DNA from: Beaufortia kweichowensis
Lineage: Eukaryota; Chordata; Actinopteri; Cypriniformes; Gastromyzontidae
Direction of reading: 5' to 3'
NCBI GenBank assembly: GCA_019155185.1
Contig: CM032817.1
Location: forward strand, 1,195,714-1,259,713
Length of the DNA stretch: 64,000 nt
Shown one piece after another: positions 52,101 to 57,846 of the stretch. Below the pieces are notes generated by a model. The model did not search any database and was not told where the DNA came from. It saw only the letters and a program-made list of their open reading frames with translations. The number at the start of each line of letters is the position of its first letter. The stretch's first letter is position 1. A program made the translations under genes and the position numbers.

Positions 52101-55100
52101 TTTCCTGTTTTTACGTGGTACAGGAGCCCAAATATTTCTCTAGCGACCCTGTCTCAACATTCAGTGCTTAATACATCAGGAAAAGCATCGTTATTGACTT
52201 CAAAAGAACACTACAAAAAAACACATCTTATCTTCCATCATCGTTATGACTTTAAAACAATCGTAAGAAGCTCAAAGAATTTCTACAGAAAAGGCAGAAG
52301 TGATGAGCCTGATGTCAGGATTTTTATTCATATGACCCAGGACAAGTAGTACATGAGACATGCAAAGTTTTAGGTAAATGTAACTTTTGACAACATAGTA
52401 AACAGGGGCATAAATGGTTGTCAGATACACCGCCGGTCAAAAGTTTGGGGTCAGTAAGACTTGTAATGTTTTTTAAAGTCTCTTACGCTCATCAAGGCTG
52501 CATTTATTTGATCAAAAATACGGGAAAAACTGTTATATTGCGAAATGTTATTACAATATAAAATAATTGTTGTTATATTAATATACTTCAATTTATTCAT
52601 GTGATGTAAAGCTGAATTTTGTCATATTGTCCTTCAGAAATCATTCTAATATGCTGATTTATTCTTAGTATTATTAATGTTGGGAACAGGTGTGCTGCCA
52701 AATACTTTTTCTGACATTTTTTTAGGATTCTTTGATGAATAACAAGTTAAAAAGAACAGCATTTATTCAAAATATAAATCTTTTCAAACCATGTAAATCT
52801 ATGCTATCACTTTTTATATATTTAACACATTCTTGATGAATAAAAGTATTAATTTATTTTCAATTAAAGTGTACTGACCCCAAACATGTGAATAGTAATG
52901 TATCCAGCACTGATAATAAATCAGAATATTAGAATGATTTTTGAAAGATCATGTGACACTAAAGACTGGAGTAATGATTCAGAAAATTCAACTTTAATTA
53001 CAGATTTAAATAAAATTTTGATGTATATTAATATGGAAAGACATCGTTTTACAATGTAATCATATTTTCTGTATTTTTGATCAAATGAACTCAGCCTTGA
53101 TGAGCATAAGAAACTAAAAATCTTACTGATCCCAAACTTTTGAGCGGCAGTGCATATAGCCCAGTACTTACATAAAGGAGACGGTGAAGTGAAATCTCTG
53201 TCTCAGGCCTCGGAAGGTGATGAAGGACTGTCCGGGAAAGCTGCGGGTTGTCATCTCGCAAAAAGGCTTCTCGTATTCTCCTGACGGGCAGTTGCATGTA
53301 AATCCACCCACCAGCAGGTTGACACATTCACCTCCATTCTTACAAACACCAGGGACACAGCGGCCAGAGCGGGCATCTACTTCACAGTTCTCACCTGCAG
53401 AAGGGCAAGTCATGTCAAACAAGAATCATGAACTTCAAGTGTCTAAAGTCAGAGAAAATCTTTACGTGACAACACACTAGCAATATAATATTGCAATAAT
53501 TTCCCTAGACATCAATGAGATATAAAAGAGGCAAACAGTAACTTTTGCTTAAGTCTTTTGCATCACAGATATTTATCCTGTGAAAAAAGCAAAAAATCTC
53601 ACAAATGTCTGTGAATGTTATTTTCAATATTCAACCTTTACAACCTACATGAATTTTACACCTAAGTTGATATTTAAATAAAACACAACTGAGAAACTCA
53701 TCAAATCTTCCAAGCAATAATATTTGGGTTGATGCTTGTAATGTTCAATATATTTTTATAAGGAAACATGGCAAAGTCTACTATCCATCCAATATTACAT
53801 TGGCCTTAAATCAAAGTTTGTGCCCTGACTCGATCTCAGCTTTCATTACGGAAGCTCTTAGCAATCCAAGAGTTCCTCTATGGCACCACCAATTCCCTTA
53901 TTGAAGATGGACATGTAACTCATGCAGTGTTATATATCAGCTATTTTCCAGACAAAATCTGGACAAGGGGCGTTTATGTGTGGCGGGGAACAGGATGGCA
54001 GTCCCTGTGCCTGTAATGACCCCTGATTTCCGTGGGATAATCTTTCTCTTGGAGGGAAACAGACAGATCTGTTTTCCACTAATGTGAGAAAGCCAGAAAG
54101 GAAAAGATGCTGAGATGTAGCTTGTCATCGCCAGCATAATAGATCTGGAATACCTGGAGTTGAACTGTGACCTTCAAAGCACTGAAGGGGGTGATTAGAG
54201 AGGTAATTGGCATTGATAAAAAGGAGGAATTGGGCAAGAACAGCAATAGGGCCCACAACCCGCAGAGTGAGTCTCCGACATATCAGATATAGTCATCGTC
54301 AAGCAAGGCTTTCCTGTTAGTTTGAGATACAAAGCTTTATTTGATATGATATGGCCTTATTTTTGCTTTAGGTCATCAAAGATGGACACATCATTCTAAA
54401 AAATGCTGGGTTATTTTAACACAGTGTTGGGCCAAAAATGGACAAACCCAACAGTTGGGTTGTAAATGATACTTTCAGATATTTCATCATCAAGCAAGGC
54501 TTTCCTGTTAGTTTGAGATACAACATGCTGGTTTTGCTTTAAAAAGTAAGGAACCATTTGAGGTTCTTTAAACTGCCACACTGGCAGAACCGTCAGGAGG
54601 ACCTCTAAGGAACTTAAGTGCTTAAAGTGCTTAAGTGCTGAAGTTAAGTGCTTAAAGGATCCCACAAGTTTTTGCAAGAACTGCCAAGAATGCTAATGGT
54701 TCCTCAGAGAACCAACCTTTGTAAAAAAAAAAAAAGGTGCCTTGCGGTACTCCTAATGGTTCTGCCGGTGTGGCAGTGACCCAATGTGGGTTAAAATAAC
54801 CCAGCATTTTTTAGAGGGTTGTTTGTCCACCTGTGATGAGGACATTATTGTTGGTTCTTGGAGTCAGTGGCTTTGGTGGTTTTGCAACTTATCAAAGTTT
54901 ATCGACTAAACAAACCTTCAAAATGTCCTGGGTATCATTCTTTCTGCTCCTGAAAAAACACCACTCGCAAAAACACTTTAATCATAGATTTCCCCAAGTG
55001 CAAATACTAAACAGACAGCACACCAAGGTAAATAGACATGCAAACTCACCCGTGAAGTCATCCAGACACTCGCAGGTATACCCTCCTTCTCGACTGCGGC

Positions 55101-55688
55101 AGCGACCGTTGTTGCGGCATGGCCCCGAGTAGCACAGGTCGATCTCAGTCTCACAGTAGTCACCGGTGAATCCAGCCGGACAACGGCAGCGAAGGCCATT
55201 GATAGGATGGATCGGCCTGAAGAGAACTGTGTCAGAAGCTATGAAAGGCGGAGAGCTGTCGAACTTCAACACAGAGACGCATTTCATATAGTTTTCACAA
55301 GGCTCCCGCAGGCATATGTTGTCATCAAATGGAAGGACGCTCTGGCTGGAGATTTGCCGCAACAGAGTCCGGTTCAGGTAGATTTGCTCCTGGAGCTCCT
55401 CCGAAGGAAAGTAGCGGTCGGGAAATCCTCCGGGGAGCAAAGCTGAGAAGGTGACATTGAGGATGTTGCCGGTGACATCTGTGTCATTCTGGACGTTGAA
55501 AACGAAGACTCCCTCACGACTGGTTGAGAGGATTGCCGCCACACCTTCGGCGAAGAGGGAGAGGAGCGGGGACAGAAAGCGCTCTTGGGACATGTTCTCC
55601 AGACGGACTGTGATGCTGTTCGTTAGCATCTCATCAGTGATGATGGTCACACGCAGAGTACACATGGCCATTACTCTATGGACACCAT
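13451..55688 (-). CDS. celsr1: celsr1 (cadherin EGF LAG seven-pass G-type receptor 1), exons 2-35; exon 1 off the right edge
   Basis: Celsr1 is an atypical cadherin and adhesion GPCR that acts at cell junctions in planar cell polarity together with Frizzled and Vangl (family knowledge). Joined minus-strand exons give about 1,840 codons without a stop: post-cadherin linker, EGF1-3, LamG1, EGF4, LamG2, EGF5-6, laminin-type EGF region, HormR, GAIN with GPS, seven helices and a cytoplasmic tail. All joins between the listed exons keep phase and use GT-AG. The tail motifs [17 protein letters not shown] and the SDS end, and the neighbour gramd4, point to Celsr1 rather than Celsr2 or Celsr3. The first exon seen begins with two bases of a split codon, so the giant cadherin exon must lie beyond 64,000, in keeping with a family length near 3,000 residues. 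I cannot tell which fish paralogue (1a or 1b) this is. Confidence 0.95.
14081..14399. repeat. degenerate interspersed repeat (TGTGACCCTGGACCA family)
   Basis: Starts TGTGACCCTGGACCATAAAA and ends with the partial complement TGCTTTTGTGGTC. Internal GGTTTGTTAGGATAGGACAA and ACAAAATATCTTCATGGAAC are familiar from abundant fish DNA elements. Confidence 0.65.
14673..14931 (-). CDS. celsr1: celsr1 exon 34: cytoplasmic tail
   Basis: 259 bp coding [40 protein letters not shown] and, near the end, [10 protein letters not shown] then NQSDS. This is the Celsr1-type C-terminus. Acceptor ctcctcacag. The exon can end at donor GTAAGA in the middle of the codon after SDS; if that donor is not used the frame reads SDSE and stops at once on TAA. 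Confidence 0.94.
15445..15672 (-). CDS. celsr1: celsr1 exon 33: cytoplasmic tail
   Basis: 228 bp coding [40 protein letters not shown] and further polar residues to EQRRG. The [12 protein letters not shown] motif matches the Celsr1 RLKVETKVSVEL region. Acceptor cacatctcag, donor GTGAGA. Without splicing the frame would stop 4 codons later. Confidence 0.94.
15775..15918 (-). CDS. celsr1: celsr1 exon 32: acidic-serine tail segment
   Basis: 144 bp coding [20 protein letters not shown], then [16 protein letters not shown] and PLHSTPKG. This acidic serine block, rich in possible CK2 sites, is the best-conserved part of the Celsr1 tail. Acceptor gtgtcttcag, donor GTAGAA. Confidence 0.95.
16130..16230 (-). 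CDS. celsr1: celsr1 exon 31: cytoplasmic tail
   Basis: 101 bp coding [20 protein letters not shown] and [14 protein letters not shown], polar and poorly conserved. Acceptor acttcacag, donor GTATGA. The phase links exons 30 and 32. Confidence 0.9.
16295..16835. mobile_element. palindromic MITE (AGTTCACCCAAAAAT family) split by a second MITE
   Basis: Outer element starts AGGGAGTAGTTCACACC and ends TTTTTGGGTGAACTATT. Its internal fold-back includes GAAGTCAATGGGG. Between CATCATTT and TTTATTCACCC a complete GTGACCC-family MITE is inserted (16335-16582). It lies in celsr1 intron 30. Confidence 0.75.
16335..16582. mobile_element. MITE, GTGACCC family, copy 2, nested
   Basis: 248 bp, ends GTGACCCTGTCTGTGAAAAC and CAGACTGGGTCAC. 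About the same length and orientation-reversed core as the copy at 5004-5252. Confidence 0.8.
17301..17437 (-). CDS. celsr1: celsr1 exon 30: cytoplasmic tail
   Basis: 137 bp coding [20 protein letters not shown] and [20 protein letters not shown]. The RTLNCN and GESTVSLES motifs correspond to RSLNCNTT and GESTASLDS of mammalian Celsr1 as I recall them. Acceptor tattttag, donor GTAACA. Confidence 0.93.
17438..18564. repeat. introns 28-29 with teleost SINE/LINE-tail fragments
   Basis: Fragments with AAAGCGTCTGCCAAATGCA (about 17967-17990) and TTTTATCCAAAGCGACTTAT (about 18286-18306) belong to a ubiquitous fish tail motif. Exon 29 interrupts this span. Otherwise nothing recognised. Confidence 0.45.
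17658..17783 (-). CDS. celsr1: celsr1 exon 29: TM7 and membrane-proximal tail
   Basis: 126 bp, phase 0/0, coding [20 protein letters not shown], then [20 protein letters not shown]. Five phenylalanines in a row close TM7. SKEVRKNLK is the usual juxtamembrane helix. Acceptor ctttttag, donor GTAAAT. Confidence 0.94.
18565..18691 (-). CDS. celsr1: celsr1 exon 28: TM6 and start of TM7
   Basis: 127 bp coding [20 protein letters not shown] (TM6, SATWLLG motif) and [20 protein letters not shown] (entry to TM7), ending LQ. Acceptor tgtacaacag, donor GTAACA. Confidence 0.95.
18792..18871 (-). CDS. celsr1: celsr1 exon 27: TM5 and third intracellular loop
   Basis: 80 bp coding [20 protein letters not shown] and FEKSGV, basic as expected for the loop between TM5 and TM6. 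Acceptor tttcacag, donor GTAAGA. Confidence 0.93.
18962..19074 (-). CDS. celsr1: celsr1 exon 26: ECL2 and start of TM5
   Basis: 113 bp coding [20 protein letters not shown] then [31 protein letters not shown] is the Celsr second extracellular loop with the cysteine that pairs with TM3. Acceptor attgtcag, donor GTAAGT. Confidence 0.95.
19494..19525. repeat. (GT)n microsatellite
   Basis: Interrupted GT run in celsr1 intron 25, with a nearby GA-rich patch at 19370-19407. Confidence 0.8.
19709..19883 (-). CDS. celsr1: celsr1 exon 25: TM3 and TM4
   Basis: 175 bp coding [20 protein letters not shown] (TM3, carrying the conserved cysteine), then [20 protein letters not shown] and [10 protein letters not shown] (TM4). 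Acceptor ctctctgtag, donor GTTAGA. Confidence 0.95.
20618..20818 (-). CDS. celsr1: celsr1 exon 24: TM1 and TM2
   Basis: 201 bp, phase 0/0. TM1 is [20 protein letters not shown], the intracellular loop [13 protein letters not shown], and TM2 [19 protein letters not shown]. Acceptor cttcctcccag, donor GTGAGG. Confidence 0.95.
21056..21182 (-). CDS. celsr1: celsr1 exon 23: GPS motif
   Basis: 127 bp coding [20 protein letters not shown] and [19 protein letters not shown]. The four GPS cysteine and tryptophan landmarks are present, and the cleavage triad is HMT, the canonical H-[L/M]-[T/S] form, so autoproteolysis between M and T is expected. The stalk peptide would begin TSFAVLMD. A hAT element lies 28 bp upstream of the acceptor (see its own entry). 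Confidence 0.95.
21203..21546. mobile_element. hAT-like element inserted at the exon 23 branch-site region
   Basis: Element 21211-21538 (328 bp), inverted ends TAGGGGTGGGA and TCCCACCCCTA, target duplication ATCACAGT at 21203-21210 and 21539-21546. Its lower end is 28 bp from the start of exon 23. Internal GATCCGATTCCGATT-type repeats. Confidence 0.88.
21547..22381. other. celsr1 intron 22, AT-rich part
   Basis: Very AT-rich, with ATTTAATATAAATT-like low-complexity stretches at 21.9-22.06 kb. No gene signal. Confidence 0.6.
22382..22549 (-). CDS. celsr1: celsr1 exon 22: GAIN domain
   Basis: 168 bp coding [20 protein letters not shown] and [19 protein letters not shown], the GAIN subdomain B strands before the GPS ([10 protein letters not shown]). 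Acceptor attctcgcag, donor GTGAGT. Confidence 0.95.
22709..22877 (-). CDS. celsr1: celsr1 exon 21: GAIN domain
   Basis: 169 bp coding a polar stretch ([20 protein letters not shown]) and the conserved [20 protein letters not shown] followed by RRSLR. Acceptor ttttcccacag, donor GTACTA, phase 2 out. Confidence 0.94.
23255..23398 (-). CDS. celsr1: celsr1 exon 20: GAIN domain
   Basis: 144 bp coding [20 protein letters not shown] and [19 protein letters not shown], comparable to the VDIFDKFNFTGARVPRF stretch of mammalian Celsr1 as I recall it. Acceptor ttctttag, donor GTATAC. Confidence 0.91.
23590..23773 (-). CDS. celsr1: celsr1 exon 19: GAIN domain
   Basis: 184 bp coding [20 protein letters not shown], then [20 protein letters not shown] and [16 protein letters not shown]. 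The [11 protein letters not shown] motif is a Celsr hallmark. Acceptor gttttag, donor GTGAGT. Confidence 0.94.
23774..24966. other. celsr1 intron 18
   Basis: Contains a tail fragment TTTGTCCAAAGCGACTTATT near 24268-24288 and an (ATT)n-type low-complexity block at 24474-24548. Nothing else recognised. Confidence 0.6.
24967..25176 (-). CDS. celsr1: celsr1 exon 18: GAIN domain
   Basis: 210 bp, phase 0/0, coding [40 protein letters not shown] and [16 protein letters not shown], the helical GAIN subdomain A with the HYESQQQGF motif of Celsr. Acceptor tctctctacag, donor GTGGGT. Confidence 0.94.
25294..25388 (-). CDS. celsr1: celsr1 exon 17: HormR domain
   Basis: 95 bp coding [20 protein letters not shown], closing the HormR cysteines, then [10 protein letters not shown] into the GAIN domain. 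Acceptor gattttag, donor GTAGAT. Confidence 0.94.
25675..25776 (-). CDS. celsr1: celsr1 exon 16: start of HormR domain
   Basis: 102 bp coding [20 protein letters not shown] and [11 protein letters not shown], the GIWWPRT hormone-receptor motif. Acceptor acacttcag, donor GTAAGC. Confidence 0.94.
25900..26083 (-). CDS. celsr1: celsr1 exon 15: laminin-type EGF
   Basis: 184 bp coding [18 protein letters not shown] and [20 protein letters not shown], the laminin EGF module ([14 protein letters not shown]) before the HormR domain. Acceptor ttcaatccag, donor GTATGC, phase 1 out. Confidence 0.94.
26184..26304 (-). CDS. celsr1: celsr1 exon 14: laminin-type EGF region
   Basis: 121 bp coding [20 protein letters not shown] and [12 protein letters not shown], the cysteine-rich CPRGWWG block shared by all vertebrate Celsr proteins. 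Acceptor ctcactcag, donor GTGCAA. Confidence 0.94.
26305..27664. other. celsr1 intron 13, unannotated part
   Basis: No exon or recognised repeat. Short open frames on both strands at 26.1-26.8 and 27.2-27.6 kb have no splice context or recognisable product. Confidence 0.5.
27665..27934. mobile_element. palindromic MITE (AGTTCACCCAAAAAT family), copy in intron 13
   Basis: Starts AGGGATAGTTCACCCAAAAA and ends GGAGAACTTCTCCTTT. Internal CCCATTGACTTCCATG and CTTCTTTTGTGTTATACTG are the family's fold-back arms. Confidence 0.8.
28823..28964 (-). CDS. celsr1: celsr1 exon 13: end of EGF5, EGF6
   Basis: 142 bp coding [20 protein letters not shown], then [19 protein letters not shown], a complete EGF module with the Celsr signature HGYTCEC. 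Acceptor ttttctacag, donor GTAAGT. Confidence 0.94.
29060..29234 (-). CDS. celsr1: celsr1 exon 12: LamG2 tail and EGF5
   Basis: 175 bp. The first residues [15 protein letters not shown] close the LamG2 linker. EGF5 follows: [19 protein letters not shown] and [13 protein letters not shown]. Acceptor gttttaaag, donor GTATTT, phase 1 out. Confidence 0.92.
29376..29475. repeat. interspersed GTTGC-rich repeat, copy in intron 11
   Basis: GTTGCAGGGGCGTTCTGGGT and GGGTGTTTTGGGTGGTTGTT resemble an abundant fish repeat. A related copy is at about 49190-49262. Confidence 0.5.
29647..29760 (-). CDS. celsr1: celsr1 exon 11: end of LamG2
   Basis: 114 bp, phase 0/0, coding [20 protein letters not shown] and a closing GFNGCMQ, matching the last strands of LamG2 (FxGCMQ). 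Acceptor ttcttacag, donor GTAGGA. Confidence 0.92.
30003..30116. repeat. partial GTGACCC-family MITE
   Basis: Contains TTCTTTACATTATGTAGGAT and TTTATGTAGAAAACAGGGTC, matching the middle and one end of the copies at 5.0 and 16.3 kb. The other end is missing. Confidence 0.55.
30525..30710 (-). CDS. celsr1: celsr1 exon 10: LamG2
   Basis: 186 bp, phase 0/0, coding [20 protein letters not shown] and [20 protein letters not shown], with the NDGEWH strand diagnostic for LamG. It ends at FLDYDIFM before donor GTACGT. Acceptor tttctgtcag. Confidence 0.93.
31423..31595 (-). CDS. celsr1: celsr1 exon 9: start of LamG2
   Basis: 173 bp coding [20 protein letters not shown], then [20 protein letters not shown], the opening of LamG2. 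Acceptor tttttcag, donor GTCAGT, phase 0 out. Confidence 0.92.
31596..34275. repeat. celsr1 intron 8 with a degenerate duplicated repeat
   Basis: From about 32575 (GGTAGCACTTTATTTTGCAG) to 33660 a composite repeat holds two copies of a block with TCCATCCTGAC and AATTAAATAAATAAATGGCA (about 32641-32720 and 32826-32892) and a third related part with TACTTATACTG. The rest shows nothing recognised. Confidence 0.5.
34276..34401 (-). CDS. celsr1: celsr1 exon 8: EGF4
   Basis: 126 bp coding one EGF-like module between the two LamG domains: [19 protein letters not shown], then [16 protein letters not shown]. Six cysteines in EGF spacing. Acceptor gatatgtag, donor GTAAGT. It lies only 79 bp from exon 7. 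Confidence 0.94.
34481..34644 (-). CDS. celsr1: celsr1 exon 7: end of LamG1
   Basis: 164 bp coding [20 protein letters not shown] and [20 protein letters not shown], the most conserved block of the first Celsr LamG domain. Acceptor tctctttcag. The donor GTCTTG is weak but is fixed by the phase and the EGC junction with exon 8. Confidence 0.94.
34645..37049. repeat. celsr1 intron 6 with a repeat of a three-copy family
   Basis: About 34925-35350 contains TTCCTCAGGAGGAACACCTA, which reappears inverted near 61460-61490 (TAGGTGTTCCTCCTGAGGAA) and in part at 43015-43045. The remainder (35.4-37.0 kb) has no recognised feature. Confidence 0.5.
37050..37207 (-). CDS. celsr1: celsr1 exon 6: LamG1
   Basis: 158 bp beginning [20 protein letters not shown] and ending in [17 protein letters not shown], the typical Celsr LamG1 stretch with the [10 protein letters not shown] strand. 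Acceptor ttttctcag, donor GTGAGT, phase 0 in and 2 out. Confidence 0.95.
40265..40857. mobile_element. Harbinger-like non-autonomous element with TAA target duplication
   Basis: Element 40268-40854 (587 bp), ends GGCTCTGTTTACACCTGGTA and TACCAGGTGTAAACGCGGCC, flanked by TAA on both sides. Second internal copies of the TTTTGGT/ATCACAAGTGG arm are present. No transposase frame. Confidence 0.8.
42600..43045. repeat. interspersed repeat, second copy of the intron 6 family
   Basis: Contains TATAAATTACAGTAACGTTA and AATAACATAGGTGTTCCTAG, shared with the 61.4 kb copy and inverted relative to the 34.9 kb copy. Confidence 0.5.
45512..46553. mobile_element. fold-back (long inverted repeat) element
   Basis: Inner arms 45587-45719 and 45868-46000 (about 133 bp each, nearly complementary) surround a loop with a TA run. 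Outer arms 45512-45552 and 46507-46553 share AACATTAGATCTAAACTA and TTTGGTCGA in inverted order. No coding frame. Confidence 0.7.
45766..45786. repeat. (TA)n in the fold-back loop
   Basis: About ten TA units in the single-stranded loop of the inverted repeat. Confidence 0.8.
46855..46935 (-). CDS. candidate celsr1 cassette exon in intron 5 (27 codons)
   Basis: 81 bp bounded by acceptor ctatacag and donor GTACTG. In the phase left by exon 5 it is fully open and starts [14 protein letters not shown], ends AWLELTHKE and returns to exon 6 in phase 0. It is GC-rich (about 60%) inside an AT-rich intron, as real exons here are. I do not recognise the peptide, and Celsr proteins I recall join YYNK directly to the exon 6 sequence. 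It may be an alternatively spliced LamG1 insert, an exon of an unknown nested transcript, or chance. Confidence 0.45.
49121..49158. repeat. (TA)n microsatellite
   Basis: Nearly pure TA run in celsr1 intron 5. Confidence 0.9.
49190..49262. repeat. interspersed GGTTGCTAGGG repeat
   Basis: GGTTGCTAAGGTATTTTGGG and GGTTGCTAGGGTCTTC are diagnostic of a common fish repeat. Related to 29376-29475. Confidence 0.55.
50245..50333 (-). CDS. celsr1: celsr1 exon 5: LamG1
   Basis: 89 bp coding [20 protein letters not shown] and then [10 protein letters not shown], the highly conserved DGQWH strand of LamG1. Acceptor tttacag, donor GTAGGA, phase 0 out. It is followed by the 13-kb intron 5, in which a phase 0/0 candidate cassette exon sits. 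Confidence 0.94.
50334..51614. other. celsr1 intron 4
   Basis: No recognised feature. A moderate plus-strand frame at 51138-51383 lacks splice context. Confidence 0.5.
51615..51730 (-). CDS. celsr1: celsr1 exon 4: LamG1
   Basis: 116 bp coding [20 protein letters not shown] and then [19 protein letters not shown], the beta-sandwich core of LamG1. Acceptor ctctatccag, donor GTACGA. The junction codon with exon 3 is ATG. Confidence 0.93.
52428..53152. mobile_element. interspersed DNA element with inverted ends (CAAAAGTTTGGG family)
   Basis: Left end CACCGCCGGTCAAAAGTTTG, right end CCAAACTTTTGAGCGGCAGT in inverted order; internal CTCATCAAGGCTGCATTTAT is also inverted at the right. It is a familiar teleost repeat. 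It ends 19 bp from exon 3. Confidence 0.75.
53172..53394 (-). CDS. celsr1: celsr1 exon 3: EGF3 and start of LamG1
   Basis: Completes EGF2 (GENCEVD), codes EGF3 ([20 protein letters not shown], then [13 protein letters not shown]) and enters LamG1 at [14 protein letters not shown]. Acceptor cccttctgcag, donor GTAAGT. 223 bp, phase 1 in and 2 out. An interspersed repeat ends 19 bp beyond the donor side of this exon. Confidence 0.94.
53395..55049. other. celsr1 intron 2
   Basis: Apart from the inverted-repeat element at 54397-54814 and a 50-bp direct duplication (54283-54332 and 54475-54523), nothing recognised. Confidence 0.55.
54397..54814. mobile_element. element with AAAATGCTGGGTTATTTTAA inverted ends
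   Basis: Left CTAAAAAATGCTGGGTTATT and right AATAACCCAGCATTTTTTAG are exact complements for about 24 bp. The interior holds a second hairpin around TGCCACACTGGCAGAACC and the inverted GGTTCTGCCGGTGTGGCA. Confidence 0.7.
55050..55688 (-). CDS. celsr1: celsr1 exon 2: post-cadherin linker, EGF1, EGF2
   Basis: 639 bp, the longest coding exon here. The first ~135 residues are the linker after the cadherin repeats ([20 protein letters not shown]). EGF1 follows ([14 protein letters not shown] to [13 protein letters not shown]), then EGF2 ([13 protein letters not shown] to [11 protein letters not shown]). EGF1 carries a long insert between its cysteines ([15 protein letters not shown]), typical of Celsr. 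Acceptor tctttag at the high end, donor GTGAGT at the low end. It enters with two codon bases and leaves with one. NDT and NRT sequons suit an extracellular domain. Confidence 0.95.
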
Positions 55689-56214
55689 CTAAAGACAGAA
55701 ACAACAAATCATGATTAACTGTGCTTTACATTCCATGCAGACATAATATTCTTAAATTTATTTCCCATAGAAATCAACTGCTTCCGTACCATAACTGTGC
55801 ACTCTTTTCATGCTGAGAAAATTTGAATACTCTTTTGTATTGGAGAAGAAAGCTTGTTAACAAAAAAATCACTACCGCACAATTCGACAGATTACCTTGG
55901 TATTTTGCTTCAGGATACATACTCTTGTCTTTCCTATTGCAACTAATACTATAAAACCTCTGAAATTATGAATGCTTCACAACCACAAAACACTGTAAAT
56001 GCTGTCTTGCATAAAAGCACAAATAGGATTAGAATACTTATTATGGGATTGTACATGTGTTTTGCATTGAATGAGAACTACGTTTAGCATGTCTATGTTT
56101 TCTTAGACATGTGAAGAGTTTCTTTTCACATTGAAAACTTTAGGTTGTTCTTTGAGATCAGTGGCCAGTTAAATAACAATCAATAAAGTACTGATAGGGA
56201 CAAGGGAACACATT

Positions 56215-56404
56215 TTACATTTTTTTATTCAGTTAGCAGATACTTTTATCCAAAGCGACTTACAGGGGGAGCTCATTGCAACAGCCGGTGAGCAATTGGG
56301 GGTAAAGTGCCTTGCTCAAGGGCACTTTAGTTGTTGGTACTAGGAATCAAACCAGCAACTGTCTGGTCACGAGTCTAACTCGCTAACCAGTAGTCCACAA
56401 CTGC
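56215..56404. repeat. SINE/LINE-tail-like repeat
   Basis: TTTTATCCAAAGCGACTTAC, then GTGCCTTGCTCAAGGGCACT and a tail of GAATCAAACCAGCAAC type. A ubiquitous teleost repeat. Confidence 0.65.
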
Positions 56405-57663
56405 CCACAATTTGACAAAGATATCATAGAAAATTGGGGTTGAGATAGTTAACCTTTAGACCAACCTAGCAAAAGCATAATAATGCATTAACAACCATTA
56501 AAAACATTTTAGTAATCACATAAGAATGCTCTGGCCACAACATCCTATTGTGGCAACAAAATGCATACAGGCACCATTCTATAGTGGCTAGTAAAATGAC
56601 ACTGACTACAAAAGCAGTTCAAGTCAAGGTGATGAGTAGACTGAAGTTGGGCTCAGATTGTTGTGCTATGGGATGCGACCTGACCTTTGGAACAAAGAAG
56701 GGCGCATGTTATCGATTCTTTGCGGAAGTGTACCGGAAGTTATGTTTGGGCCAGGTAGTATTGTTTGTTTTAGTTGTTGCCGCTGACAACGTCTATGAGA
56801 AAACATATTCACATGATATTCACATCACCTTTAACATTTGAAATACTAAACAGATTCCATAACAGCCATTTTTAATAGCCCAAAAAAATGACAGTTTTTT
56901 ACAGTTGGATGGATTATACAGGCAGCTCCCACAAGTACCACATTGGGTGCTGCTCTGTTTTGCTAATGGAACAACTGCAGAACAGGTGGTATATGCAATT
57001 ATTACCCCCAGCAAAACAATGCGGCTGGGACCTTTCAAATATGGAGGTGTCATGTGTCTGTGGCTTGAGTAATGTGCCTCCAAATTATATAAATCACACG
57101 AGAATGCGGTGTGGATCCGCTACTATTCAGAGTACATGACTCATATTCCCAGCGCTGTCTGGTATGTAAAGCACTATGTCCAGAGCATTAACGTTGTTTA
57201 GGGTGATATAAGTGTAGACCAAATCTGACACGGCAACTTACATACTGCCTCTCTAAATTAATTGCATGACATTGTGGGATCCTGGGTTGATGAGGTCAAA
57301 ATGGTGTATGTACTGATTTAGTGCAGGACTATACACAGCATCAGTGAAAGAAGGACTTTGTGTCTACAGGATGCCTTTAAAGTACTTATTGAAGAAATTA
57401 ATTGCATGACATTGTGGGATCCTGGGTTAGGATGAGGTCACTGGAAATGGAAATGTCTTTTGGCAATCAGCCCAACAAAATAGTAACATTATAACATTAT
57501 AATGTATGTACTATTCTGTGAGATGCAGATGACTAATACAAAAAACATTATTATCTTAAATGCCAATGGCAGCATTGATCTATGTTTCCAAACTACCATC
57601 TACAATACAATGTAAAAGTAGCAATATGGGACCCCAGTCATTTGTAATTTAATCTTGTTTTCC

Positions 57664-57846
57664 AGGATGCCATACTACGTAATGTAAAGAATATTCTGTG
57701 AGAATTTAACATTGATATCTTTAATATTGTCTGAGTAATGTCATGTCAAAGAATAAATCATAGTGAAATTAACAGGTAAAATCAAACTTTGATGCTCGTT
57801 ATCTCAGAATTACAGACTGGTTACAGGTTTTTACAGACTGGGTCAT
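57664..57846. mobile_element. MITE, GTGACCC family, truncated copy
   Basis: Shares GAATATTCTGTGAGAATTTA, GATGCTCGTTATCTCAGA and the right end CAGACTGGGTCA with the copies at 5.0 and 16.3 kb. The left inverted repeat is missing. Confidence 0.7.
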
